The notes beneath the pieces were generated by a model. That model did no database searches. It had not been told where the DNA came from and saw only the letters and a program-made list of their open reading frames with translations. DNA of 64,000 bases from Vibrio algicola. Its GTDB lineage: Bacteria > Pseudomonadota > Gammaproteobacteria > Enterobacterales > Vibrionaceae. Position numbers and translations under genes: made by a program. Below, piece by piece: positions 1 through 7,309 of the stretch (positions are counted from its first letter, which is position 1; every line of letters starts with the position of its first letter). The stretch lies in NCBI RefSeq assembly GCF_009601765.2, contig NZ_CP045699.1, positions 496,001 through 560,000 on the forward strand, in the 5' to 3' direction.

Positions 1-42
1 TAGCGCTTGTTCAATTGATGTTGGGTTATATGTCTTTTCCAT
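1..42 (-). CDS. valS: Valine-tRNA ligase, N-terminal fragment
   Basis: Only the first 14 codons lie in the window. They read MEKTYNPTSIEQAL on the minus strand, which is the characteristic start of gammaproteobacterial ValRS; the rest runs off the left edge. ValRS charges tRNA-Val in the cytoplasm. A purine-rich AGAAGA lies just upstream of the ATG. The order pepA-holC-valS on the same strand is the usual enterobacterial/Vibrio arrangement and supports the call. The identification rests on a short peptide plus synteny. Confidence 0.85.
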   Translation of the reverse strand, partial: MEKTYNPTSIEQAL

Positions 43-154
43 AGTCTTCTTTTATCGATACTGTGAGCGTGAAAAATAAGGTTAGTGTCAATGTAAAACG
101 TTATAGCTAAAACAACAGCCTATAAATGATTGGTTTAGCTATAAGGATTTTAGG

Positions 155-613
155 TTAAGTTGCCGCTTGGTTTTCAATGTTTATGGTCTGCATTTCAAAC
201 CCTGCTTGTCGGTAGATTTTATACCTTTCTCGGGCTTGTTGCTTTCCTTTTTCTTCGCAAGCAACGAAGTCTACCACTTGTGTAAAGCTCAGGGCAAAAT
301 TTGTCTTATCGTGGCTCATATTGATCACCAGCTGGCGGTTACGATTTGGTCTGACTTGTGAGTAACCAATTTCGATCGGGGTGCCATAATGAGGCCCTTC
401 TCCAACTAAGTTATGCGCTTGATAATTTTCACTTTGTTGCTGCCAAAAATGCTCATCAATCGTTTCTGCTTGAGTTTTATCTTGTGCGTTAATATAAACT
501 TTTGCACCTTGCTCAGCAAAATAGCGAGCTAAAAAAATCACATATTCAATATGACCTATTTGTGTCGCTTGAACGGAATTTGGCTCAATGATGTAAAAAG
601 TCGCAATGCTCAT
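155..613 (-). CDS. holC: DNA polymerase III chi subunit
   Basis: A 152-residue protein of HolC size, starting MSIATFYII; an in-frame ATG six codons upstream is possible but less like the family. Chi pairs with psi (HolD) in the clamp-loader complex and contacts single-strand-binding protein at the replication fork. The N-terminal half has the family pattern (YII, a Q-rich segment, then an H-I-E-Y helix). It lies between pepA and valS, on their strand, as in E. coli. A hairpin and an ERIC element separate it from pepA, so it may have its own promoter in that gap. The family call is based on overall similarity and gene order. Confidence 0.9.
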   Translation of the reverse strand: MSIATFYIIEPNSVQATQIGHIEYVIFLARYFAEQGAKVYINAQDKTQAETIDEHFWQQQSENYQAHNLVGEGPHYGTPIEIGYSQVRPNRNRQLVINMSHDKTNFALSFTQVVDFVACEEKGKQQARERYKIYRQAGFEMQTINIENQAAT

Positions 614-704
614 AATAGGCCCATAGCTCAAAGCTCATTGATAAAAGCTCTCAAATGATTGGTAATTGTAAAACATCAAAGATAATTAGAAAGACGAAAA
701 CACA

Positions 705-726
705 AAAAGGGCACAATGGCCCTTTT
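705..726 (-). terminator. Hairpin terminator between pepA and holC
   Basis: AAAAGGGC and GCCCTTTT form an 8-bp stem around a 6-nt loop. Read on the minus strand it is followed by a U-rich tract, so it could end the pepA transcript before holC. The stem has A/T on both sides, so it could also work on the other strand. Confidence 0.65.
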
Positions 727-781
727 ATATTTAGCTTGTATATCGGTTTTACTTGACACAATAATTTAAGTAAAACAAATA

Positions 782-925
782 TATAATCAAAGTAAGTGGA
801 GTTACAGTGAGGCGGTAAGTTCGTTCAGTCCCATGAGCCTTCTTTTTATAACAAGAAGGCTAGCCTAAGTGATTGGGGTGAGCGAACGAAACCAACAAAG
901 CTGTAGCTTCAATTACGAAGATTAT
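782..925. repeat. Full-length ERIC-type palindromic element
   Basis: This is an imperfect palindrome of about 140 bp. The outer arms around 792-807 and 901-916 pair over about 16 positions with G-U wobbles. Inside these, TTCGTTC at 820-826 pairs with GAACGAA at 884-890, and AGCCTTCTT at 836-844 pairs perfectly with AAGAAGGCT at 853-861. The segment TAAGTGATTGGGGTGAGCG closely matches the conserved core of enterobacterial repetitive intergenic consensus (ERIC) elements. It abuts the pepA stop codon, so it would be transcribed as a long stem in the pepA 3' UTR. A TTGACA (753-758) and a TATAAT (782-787) are present but 23 nt apart, too far for a standard promoter. Confidence 0.85.
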
Positions 926-2443
926 TTATTCTTCTAATAAAACTTGGCCAGTAGAAGCCTTATTCAATAGAAACTGCACCAGCAAAGAAACAGGACGACC
1001 GGTTGAGCCTTTTTGTGCGCCAGATTTCCAAGCGGTACCGGCAACATCAAGATGTGCCCAGTTGTACTTTTTAGTAAAACGAGACAAGAAACAACCTGCG
1101 GTGATAGTGCCAGCAGGACGGCCACCAATATTCGCCATATCAGCAAATGGACTGTTTAGTTGTTCTTGATACTCATCGGCCATTGGCAGACGCCAAGCGC
1201 GATCGCCAGCTTGTTCAGAGGCATTGATTAGTTCATGAGCCAGTGGGTTATGGTTCGCCACTAAGCCACTAATATGATGACCAAGCGCCATCACACAAGC
1301 ACCGGTTAAGGTTGCCACATCCACCACACAATCTGGATCAAAACGTTCAACGTAAGTTAATACGTCACATAATACTAAGCGACCTTCTGCATCCGTATTT
1401 AATACTTCAACCGTTTGACCTGACATGGTGGTCAGAATATCACCCGGACGATACGCATTACTGCCTGGCATGTTTTCACAACCGGCCAGAATCGCAACTA
1501 CATTAATTGGCAGGTTCAGTTTTGCTAATGTTTTCATGGTGCCGAAAACAGAAGCTGCGCCGCACATGTCGTATTTCATCTCATCCATAGCTTCGCCAGG
1601 TTTTAATGAAATGCCGCCTGAATCAAAGGTTAAGCCTTTGCCGACTAGGACAATTGGTTTTGCTTCTGGATCAGGATTGCCTTTATAGCTAATCACCGAC
1701 ATCATGGATTCATTGCGAGAACCACGACCAACCGCTAGGTAAGAATGCATTCCCAGTTTATCCATCTCTTCTTCACCAATAATTTTGGTGGTGATGGTTT
1801 CAAAGTCATCGGCTAAACGACGCGCTTGAGAAGCTAAGTAAGCAGGATTGGCAATATTTGGTGGCATGTTGCCAAGATCTTTTGATGATTTAACCCCAGA
1901 TGCGATGGCTAAACCGTGAGCAATTGCTTTTTCGCCAAGACTGAGTTCACGGCGAGTTGGGACATTAAATACCAATTTGCGCAAAGGACGGCGAGTTTCA
2001 GGTTTGTTGCTCTTGAATTGATCAAAGGTGTACAAGCTATCTTTGGTTGATTCAACCGCTTGGCGCACTTTCCAATAAGTATCACGACCTTTGACATGCA
2101 GTTCGGTTAAGAAGCATACTGCTTCCATTGAACCGGTGTCATTAAGTGTGCCAATAGTTTTTTGGATGATGTCTTTATATTGACGTTCGCCTAATTCGCG
2201 CTCTTTACCGCAGCCAACTAGCAACACACGCTCAGATAAAATACCCGGTACTTGATGCAATAACAGCATTTGGCCTGGTCTACCTTCAAGGTCGCCACGG
2301 CGTAATAAAGAACTAATGTAGCCGTCGCTGATCTTATCAAGTTGCTCGGCGACAGGAGAAAGACGGCGTGGTTCAAATACACCGACTACAATACAGGCAC
2401 TGCGCTGTTTCTCAGGGCTGCCACTTTTTACACTGAACTCCAT
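926..2443 (-). CDS. pepA: Leucyl aminopeptidase / site-specific recombination cofactor PepA
   Basis: A 505-residue M17 aminopeptidase, nearly collinear with E. coli PepA from the start [13 protein letters not shown]. The two-metal site is visible: [11 protein letters not shown] near residue 265, [11 protein letters not shown] near 285 and the signature NTDAEGRL near 351. It removes N-terminal residues from peptides in the cytoplasm as a hexamer. In E. coli it also binds DNA, in cer/Xer recombination and at carAB; the N-terminal domain used there is intact here. It is divergent from lptF across about 250 bp and is followed by an ERIC element and holC. Confidence 0.97.
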   Translation of the reverse strand: MEFSVKSGSPEKQRSACIVVGVFEPRRLSPVAEQLDKISDGYISSLLRRGDLEGRPGQMLLLHQVPGILSERVLLVGCGKERELGERQYKDIIQKTIGTLNDTGSMEAVCFLTELHVKGRDTYWKVRQAVESTKDSLYTFDQFKSNKPETRRPLRKLVFNVPTRRELSLGEKAIAHGLAIASGVKSSKDLGNMPPNIANPAYLASQARRLADDFETITTKIIGEEEMDKLGMHSYLAVGRGSRNESMMSVISYKGNPDPEAKPIVLVGKGLTFDSGGISLKPGEAMDEMKYDMCGAASVFGTMKTLAKLNLPINVVAILAGCENMPGSNAYRPGDILTTMSGQTVEVLNTDAEGRLVLCDVLTYVERFDPDCVVDVATLTGACVMALGHHISGLVANHNPLAHELINASEQAGDRAWRLPMADEYQEQLNSPFADMANIGGRPAGTITAGCFLSRFTKKYNWAHLDVAGTAWKSGAQKGSTGRPVSLLVQFLLNKASTGQVLLEE

Positions 2444-2692
2444 GCTTACTCCTACATCCTAAAGACAAATCGAATCAAATGATGGATAATGCTTAGTCAT
2501 GGTCTTAATAGAAAGAATTTGTTCTAAAATTAAGCTAAACACATTTGATGTATAAATGGATTATCTTGTGCTTCAACAGAAACAACCAAGATTTTACAAA
2601 TTAATATAGTTAAAAATTATCAAAAATAATAGACTCATCGGAAAATTATAGTGATTCCGTCAAAAAAACAAGTTTTGTATAGGTGATACTGC

Positions 2693-3793
2693 GTGATTAT
2701 TGTTAGATATTTGATCCGCGAGACACTCAAAAGCCAGTTAGCCGTATTCTTTGTGCTTTTTCTCGTGTTTTTTAGCCAAAAATTTATAAGTGTGCTTGCC
2801 GAAGCCTCTGATGGGGATATCCCTGCCAGCATGATCCTACAAGTCGTGGGTTTAAACATGCCGACGATGGGCTTGCTGATGCTGCCTCTTAGTATTTATG
2901 TCGGTATTTTGCTGACCTTTGGTCGTTTGTATGCCGAGAGTGAGATCACGGTAATGAACGCCACCGGTATCGGGAATAAATTCTTGATCCATGCCGCGCT
3001 TTATCTTGCCATTATTACGGGCGGGATCGCGATGGTGAACTCGGTTTGGCTTGCCCCTTGGAGCCAAGAAAAAGTGGCTCAACTCATGGAGCACCTTTCA
3101 ACCAGTAGCAGTATCGATTTATTGAAAAAAGGTCAATTCCAGACCTCTCCAGATGGTCAAGCTGTGGTGTTTGTTGACGATATAAAAGATAAAAAATTGA
3201 CCAATGTGTTTGTCGCGCAACCTGCGCCAAGGGGCTCAACCAGACCTAGCGTAATGTTTGCTAACTCAGGTGTGGCGCAAGAGTTTGCCGATGGTCGTCA
3301 AATTTTGACTTTAAAAGATGGGGTGCGCTATGAAGGTGTGCCTAACTCATTAGATTACATGAACACCAGTTACGATGAATATTCTGGTTTGATCGGTCAG
3401 CGAGAGGCTAAGAAAAAGAAACGTAAATGGGAAGCGCTGCCGATCAAAGAGTTATGGAATAACCCTAATTTAGAGGCAAAAGCTGAATTGCAATGGCGTA
3501 TCACTTTGATTGTGTGTGTGCCTTTATTAACGTTAGTGGTGGTGCCACTGTCCTCGGTTAACCCAAGACAAGGGCGGTTTGCCAAACTGTTCCCAGCCGT
3601 TTTATTGTATTTAGCGTATTTCTTATCGATCAGTGCGATGAAATCGGGTATTGAAGATGGTTCCGTTCCGGCTTCGGTGGGGATGTGGGCAATCAATGCT
3701 GGGCTATTGGTGGTCGGGATCATTCTCAATAGTTTAGATAGTATCTTTGTGCGAAAACTCAAAGATAGATTCAAAAAGAAGAAGGGAATCTAA
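2693..3793 (+). CDS. lptF: LPS export ABC transporter permease LptF
   Basis: A 366-residue inner-membrane protein of the YjgP/YjgQ family with a GTG start; MIIVRYLIRETLKSQ matches the family N-terminus. Membrane segments cluster in the first ~115 residues and the last ~110, with a periplasmic jellyroll domain between them that hands lipopolysaccharide to LptC/LptA. LptF and LptG form the LptB2FG extractor that pulls LPS from the inner membrane. lptG starts three bases after the stop, so the two are co-transcribed. The lptFG pair divergent from pepA is the normal arrangement. Confidence 0.96.
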   Translation: MIIVRYLIRETLKSQLAVFFVLFLVFFSQKFISVLAEASDGDIPASMILQVVGLNMPTMGLLMLPLSIYVGILLTFGRLYAESEITVMNATGIGNKFLIHAALYLAIITGGIAMVNSVWLAPWSQEKVAQLMEHLSTSSSIDLLKKGQFQTSPDGQAVVFVDDIKDKKLTNVFVAQPAPRGSTRPSVMFANSGVAQEFADGRQILTLKDGVRYEGVPNSLDYMNTSYDEYSGLIGQREAKKKKRKWEALPIKELWNNPNLEAKAELQWRITLIVCVPLLTLVVVPLSSVNPRQGRFAKLFPAVLLYLAYFLSISAMKSGIEDGSVPASVGMWAINAGLLVVGIILNSLDSIFVRKLKDRFKKKKGI

Positions 3794-3796
3794 GCC

Positions 3797-4870
3797 GTGT
3801 TTAAAATTCTCGATTGGTATATTGGCCGCACCATTATTGCGACCTCTTCTTTGTGTTTAGCAACCTTAGTTGGTTTGTCTGCCATCATCAAATATGTTGA
3901 GCAGTTACGCAAAGTTGGCAAAGGGACTTACGATTTAACCGAAGCATTGTATTTTGTGATTTTGAGTATCCCACGTGATATCGAAGTATTCTTTCCAATG
4001 GCGGCCTTGTTGGGCGCTTTGATTGGTTTAGGTATGTTAGCTGCCAGTTCTGAGTTAGTTGTCATGCAAGCTTCTGGCGTATCCAAACTAGAGATTGGTC
4101 TTTCGGTCTTAAAAACTGCAGTTCCGCTAATGTTGATGATCATGATTTTGGGCCAATGGGGTTCACCTCAAGCGCAAAAAATGGCGCGTGATGGCCGTGC
4201 ATTGGCGATTGCTGGTGGCAGTATCACCTCTGTACAAGATGGGGTATGGGCCAAAGATGGTGATAACTTTATCTACATTGCACGAGTTAATGGCGAGCAT
4301 GAGTTACGCGGCGTCAGTATTTGGCAATTCGACCATGATAAAAACCTTAAAAATATTTTAGTGTCCGACACCGTTAAATATGAAAAAGGCCAAAAATGGA
4401 TAATGAAAAACGTCCAAGTCACTAAAATGGAAAATAAAATACAAATATCGAAAACCAATTTACCCAGTTATGAATGGGACACCACATTAACACCTGATAA
4501 ATTAACCGTCGTTACGGTCAAGCCTGAAGAGTTACCATTGAGTGGTTTATACGATTACGTGAATTACTTAAAAGAGTCAAAACAAGATGCTTCGCGTTAC
4601 GATTTGGCATTTTGGCACAAAGTATTCCAGCCTCTTTCGGTGGCGGTTATGATGTTAATGGCGTTATCGTTTGTATTTGGACCGTTGCGCTCGGTGAGTA
4701 TGGGCGCTCGGATCTTATCGGGCATTGTAGCTGGCTTTACCTTTTATATATCGAGTGAAGTTTTTGGTCCTATGAGCTTGGTATACGGCATTCCACCGGT
4801 AATCGGGGCCTTGACTCCCAGCGTGTTATTCTTAATCGTTGCCGTCATGCTCATGCGCCGTAAGCTATAG
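3797..4870 (+). CDS. lptG: LPS export ABC transporter permease LptG
   Basis: A 357-residue partner of LptF with the same plan: N-terminal membrane helices (ASSLCLATLVGLSAII, FPMAALLGALIGLGML), a central periplasmic domain and three C-terminal helices (SVAVMMLMALSFVFG onward). The start is GTG (MFKILDWYIGRTI), three bases after the lptF stop, pointing to coupled translation. It forms half of the channel in LptB2FGC. A strong stem-loop follows at 4893. LptG's own features are seen in the sequence; assembly with LptB and LptC is family knowledge. Confidence 0.96.
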   Translation: MFKILDWYIGRTIIATSSLCLATLVGLSAIIKYVEQLRKVGKGTYDLTEALYFVILSIPRDIEVFFPMAALLGALIGLGMLAASSELVVMQASGVSKLEIGLSVLKTAVPLMLMIMILGQWGSPQAQKMARDGRALAIAGGSITSVQDGVWAKDGDNFIYIARVNGEHELRGVSIWQFDHDKNLKNILVSDTVKYEKGQKWIMKNVQVTKMENKIQISKTNLPSYEWDTTLTPDKLTVVTVKPEELPLSGLYDYVNYLKESKQDASRYDLAFWHKVFQPLSVAVMMLMALSFVFGPLRSVSMGARILSGIVAGFTFYISSEVFGPMSLVYGIPPVIGALTPSVLFLIVAVMLMRRKL

Positions 4871-4892
4871 CCAGCCTAGGGGCAGTTGTTCT

Positions 4893-4934
4893 AAAAAAAA
4901 GGGATGCCATTTTAGATTGGCATCCCTTTTTTTT
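4893..4934. terminator. Bidirectional terminator after lptG
   Basis: A perfect 17-bp stem (eight A-T pairs plus GGGATGCCA/TGGCATCCC) with an 8-nt loop, flanked by A8 and T8. It can end lptFG on the plus strand. On the minus strand it can end the RDD gene, though the repeat at 4964-5110 lies between them. Confidence 0.9.
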
Positions 4935-4963
4935 GAGTATTCATTTCGCGCTATTTTAACTTA

Positions 4964-5110
4964 TACCAATTCCATTTAATATTTGATCCATTTGAATAGG
5001 CCGAAAAGACGCTGATCCGTCCTTGGTCGCTTGAGAAAAGTCCATCCGTCGCCTTTGATACTTTTTTCTGTACTCAATTTTGAACGATCATTCAATTTAT
5101 GGAATGGGTA
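4964..5110. repeat. MITE-like 147-bp repeat, copy A
   Basis: This non-coding element starts TACCAATTCCAT and ends in ATGGAATGGGTA, imperfect inverted termini, with the triplet TTA directly outside both ends as a possible target duplication. Its interior (GCCGAAAAGACGCTGATCC, then CTTGGTCGCTTGAGAAAAG, then TGTACTCAATTTTGA) recurs at 45946-46091 in reverse orientation and at 53785-53906. The TAA stop of the RDD gene falls in the right-hand TTA. No reading frame resembles a transposase, so it must depend on another element for movement. Confidence 0.8.
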
Positions 5111-5584
5111 TTAACGAATTTGTGGCGAATACACGACTTGGCATTGAGCGCAGATATCTTGCAGTGCTCTTTTATCAGAAGTCACGAGAGAAAGTAGGTT
5201 GCCTAACCCAAGCAAGGCAGTAGCAAAGCGAATTAAAGATTGTTTAAAGCTGAGCGCACTACCATCTTGATTCATCACAGTGATCTTCCAAGCACGCATA
5301 CCAAGCGTTTGTCCTTTTTGCCAGAAGAAGCTAAAAAAGCCAAACCAAACCAATAAAAGATAAGCATGATACAACCAACGCCCAATCGGATGATGGTTCA
5401 GTAAGTCGCTGGCATCAATATAGCCGCCATAATCCATTACGCCGAGGTAAACCAAGGCTTCCATGGTGGCGACAATAATCCCCACTGCGATCATCAAAAC
5501 GGCAATAATGATTAAAGTATCATAAAAAAACGCGCCAAAGCGGCGAAAGAATCCAGCAGGCGATTGATTGGGTAGGGAAGTCAT
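5111..5584 (-). CDS. RDD family membrane protein
   Basis: A 157-residue integral membrane protein with the RDD family layout. An Arg-rich start (FFRRFGAFFYDTLII) holds the R and D signature; a second segment follows around residues 70-90 (LYHAYLLLVWFGFFSFFW), then GQTLGMRAWKITVMNQDG, the conserved loop of the family. RDD proteins are inner-membrane proteins, and a few act in Na+/H+ exchange; no specific role can be given here. Its stop codon lies at the edge of the 147-bp repeat, so the extreme C-terminus may have been set by that insertion. Confidence 0.85.
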   Translation of the reverse strand: MTSLPNQSPAGFFRRFGAFFYDTLIIIAVLMIAVGIIVATMEALVYLGVMDYGGYIDASDLLNHHPIGRWLYHAYLLLVWFGFFSFFWQKGQTLGMRAWKITVMNQDGSALSFKQSLIRFATALLGLGNLLSLVTSDKRALQDICAQCQVVYSPQIR

Positions 5585-5713
5585 AACACTCTATCATTAG
5601 TAAACTTATCAGCAGAATAGCGAGTTGGCCGAGCACTGGAAAGAACTAAAATGTATAAAAGCGTAATTTATGCTGAAAATATCAGCGATCAAATCAATTT
5701 CAAAATTAATTAC

Positions 5714-5741
5714 TTGCATGACGTCTTAGCATAAGTATAAT
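5714..5741 (+). promoter_or_regulatory. Sigma-70 promoter of tRNA-Leu
   Basis: TTGCAT at 5714-5719 and TATAAT at 5736-5741 are 16 nt apart. Transcription would start near 5748, about 46 nt upstream of the tRNA. Confidence 0.7.
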
Positions 5742-5793
5742 TCCTGTCACTCCTTAGCGGCAACTCAAAGCGCGAGCGGATGAGAAATTTAGT

Positions 5794-5878
5794 GGCGGTA
5801 TGGTGAAATTGGTATACACGACGGATTCAAAATCCGTTGCCTTCGGGCGTGGCGGTTCAAGTCCGCCTACCGCTACCA
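5794..5878 (+). tRNA. tRNA-Leu (anticodon CAA)
   Basis: An 85-nt class II tRNA. The acceptor stem GGCGGTA/TACCGCT (one G-U pair), the anticodon loop TTCAAAA giving CAA, a long variable arm, the T-arm GGCGG-TTCAAGT-CCGCC and an encoded CCA are all visible. It reads UUG leucine codons. It has its own promoter and terminator, so it is a single-gene unit. The gtr-like glycosylation cassette starts about 470 bp downstream on the same strand. Confidence 0.95.
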
Positions 5879-5886
5879 CTATTTAG

Positions 5887-5918
5887 AAAAAAGCCGATCC
5901 TCATGGGTCGGCTTTTTT
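5887..5918 (+). terminator. Terminator after tRNA-Leu
   Basis: AGCCGA and TCGGCT form the stem around a 10-nt loop, with A6 before and T6 after. It lies directly behind the tRNA. Confidence 0.85.
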
Positions 5919-6349
5919 GCGTTTAAAGTTTTATTTCTTCTGCCCCACTGATTTTGTTTCTTTTCCTCTCAACACAAAACAGACCTTAACTCCTAAGCAC
6001 AATCTCAATTTGTAACTAAACTTATCATCTAGGTCGTAGTGACTGACCGGTTAGCTGAATACGTTTAATTAATAGAAAATAAATGCGAACTAAATCACGC
6101 TTTAGGTGCCTCACAACTTGCATTTTTTGATCAATAAGACGTTAATTGACTTAAATTTCACTAAGTAATAAATATTTACACTTTTACTTGTCATTTCTCT
6201 AACATTGAACTGTTAACTTCAATGTTAGTGAATGATGAGACGATCATGTGGCGGCACTTAAGGTGCGGGAAAGCAACATTAATTTTTGAAAACTAGCGAC
6301 ATGTGAGTGTTTGACTGGTGAATGAGCTAAAGAAGTTCCTGGAGAAAAT
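5919..6349. other. 430-bp gap before the gtr cassette, with a palindrome
   Basis: No open frame or RNA gene is recognisable in this AT-rich stretch. Its one clear structure is a perfect inverted repeat, TAACATTGAA (6200-6209) and TTCAATGTTA (6218-6227), with an 8-bp centre. It sits about 125 bp upstream of the GtrB-like start and could be an operator or mRNA-leader hairpin. Confidence 0.5.
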
Positions 6350-7309
6350 ATGAAAACAGTTTCTATTGTGGTTCCTTGTTTTAATGAAAGCGAAGTTATT
6401 GATACAACGATGGACGAGTTACTTTCGGTCACTAAGGGAATTGCTAACTATAAATTTGAATTGATCTTCGTTAATGACGGCAGTTCAGATGATACTGAGG
6501 CTAAGCTTTTAGCTCATAGTAAGCTGCATGATAATGTGAGAACAGTTTCATTTTCTCGTAACTTTGGTCACCAACAAGCAGTGAGTGCCGGCTTAGATGT
6601 TAGCACCGGTGATGCAGTGGTGTTGATCGATGCCGATCTACAAGATCCACCTAAAGTCATCGAAGATATGATCGTTAAGTGGGAGCAAGGCTTTGACGTG
6701 GTTTATGGCACTCGTGCCAGTCGTGATGGTGAATCTTGGTTTAAATTAGTGACCGCCAAAACCTTCTATCGCTTATTGAATTACTTGTCAGAAGTTGAAA
6801 TCCCATTGGATACCGGCGATTTTCGTTTAATGGATCGCCAAGTGGTAGATCATTTGATTGCGATGCCTGAAAAATCGCGCTTTATTCGCGGTATGGTGAG
6901 CTGGATTGGTTTTAATCAAACGGCAATTGAATACGAGCGTTCTCCACGTTTTGCGGGTGAATCTAAATACCCACTAACAAAAATGATTAAATTTGGTTTG
7001 GATGGCATTTTGTCGTTCTCGGTTAAACCATTGAAATTATCCGTATTAATGGGCTTTGCTTGTTCTGGTATCGCGATGTTAATGCTGCTTTATTCGGTTT
7101 ATGTTCGTATTATGACTGATCATTGGGAGTCGGGTTGGACTTCTCTTTTCGTCGCCGTTTTATTTATGGGTGGGGTTCAATTGATCTCCATCGGTATTGT
7201 CGGTGAATACATTGCGCGTATTTACAACGAATCAAAAGATCGTCCTCTATATATTATTAAACAACAAAGAGAAACCGATGCTGAAGAAACCAGCCCAACT
7301 GCTGAGTAA
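6350..7309 (+). CDS. GtrB-type undecaprenyl-phosphate glycosyltransferase
   Basis: A 319-residue family 2 glycosyltransferase. The GT-A fold is visible: VSIVVPCFNES at residues 4-14, NDGSSDDT at 42-49, and the metal/nucleotide site DADLQDPP at 94-101. Two C-terminal membrane helices (about 229-253 and 263-288) are typical of GtrB/DPM1-like enzymes. These transfer a hexose, usually from UDP-glucose, to undecaprenyl phosphate on the cytoplasmic face. The next gene overlaps by 32 bp and carries GtrA- and GtrC-like domains, completing a gtr pathway. ArnC-like or DPM-like donors are an alternative; the donor sugar cannot be read from the sequence. Confidence 0.88.
   Translation: MKTVSIVVPCFNESEVIDTTMDELLSVTKGIANYKFELIFVNDGSSDDTEAKLLAHSKLHDNVRTVSFSRNFGHQQAVSAGLDVSTGDAVVLIDADLQDPPKVIEDMIVKWEQGFDVVYGTRASRDGESWFKLVTAKTFYRLLNYLSEVEIPLDTGDFRLMDRQVVDHLIAMPEKSRFIRGMVSWIGFNQTAIEYERSPRFAGESKYPLTKMIKFGLDGILSFSVKPLKLSVLMGFACSGIAMLMLLYSVYVRIMTDHWESGWTSLFVAVLFMGGVQLISIGIVGEYIARIYNESKDRPLYIIKQQRETDAEETSPTAE

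Noticed and set aside
753..787. TTGACA and TATAAT as a plus-strand promoter
   Set aside because: The spacing is 23 nt, too long for sigma-70, and the -10 falls in the terminal arm of the ERIC element.
820..845. CAGTCCCATGAGCC resembles the conserved 6S RNA segment
   Set aside because: The whole region is explained by an ERIC palindrome, and the true 6S RNA is at 49812-49994.
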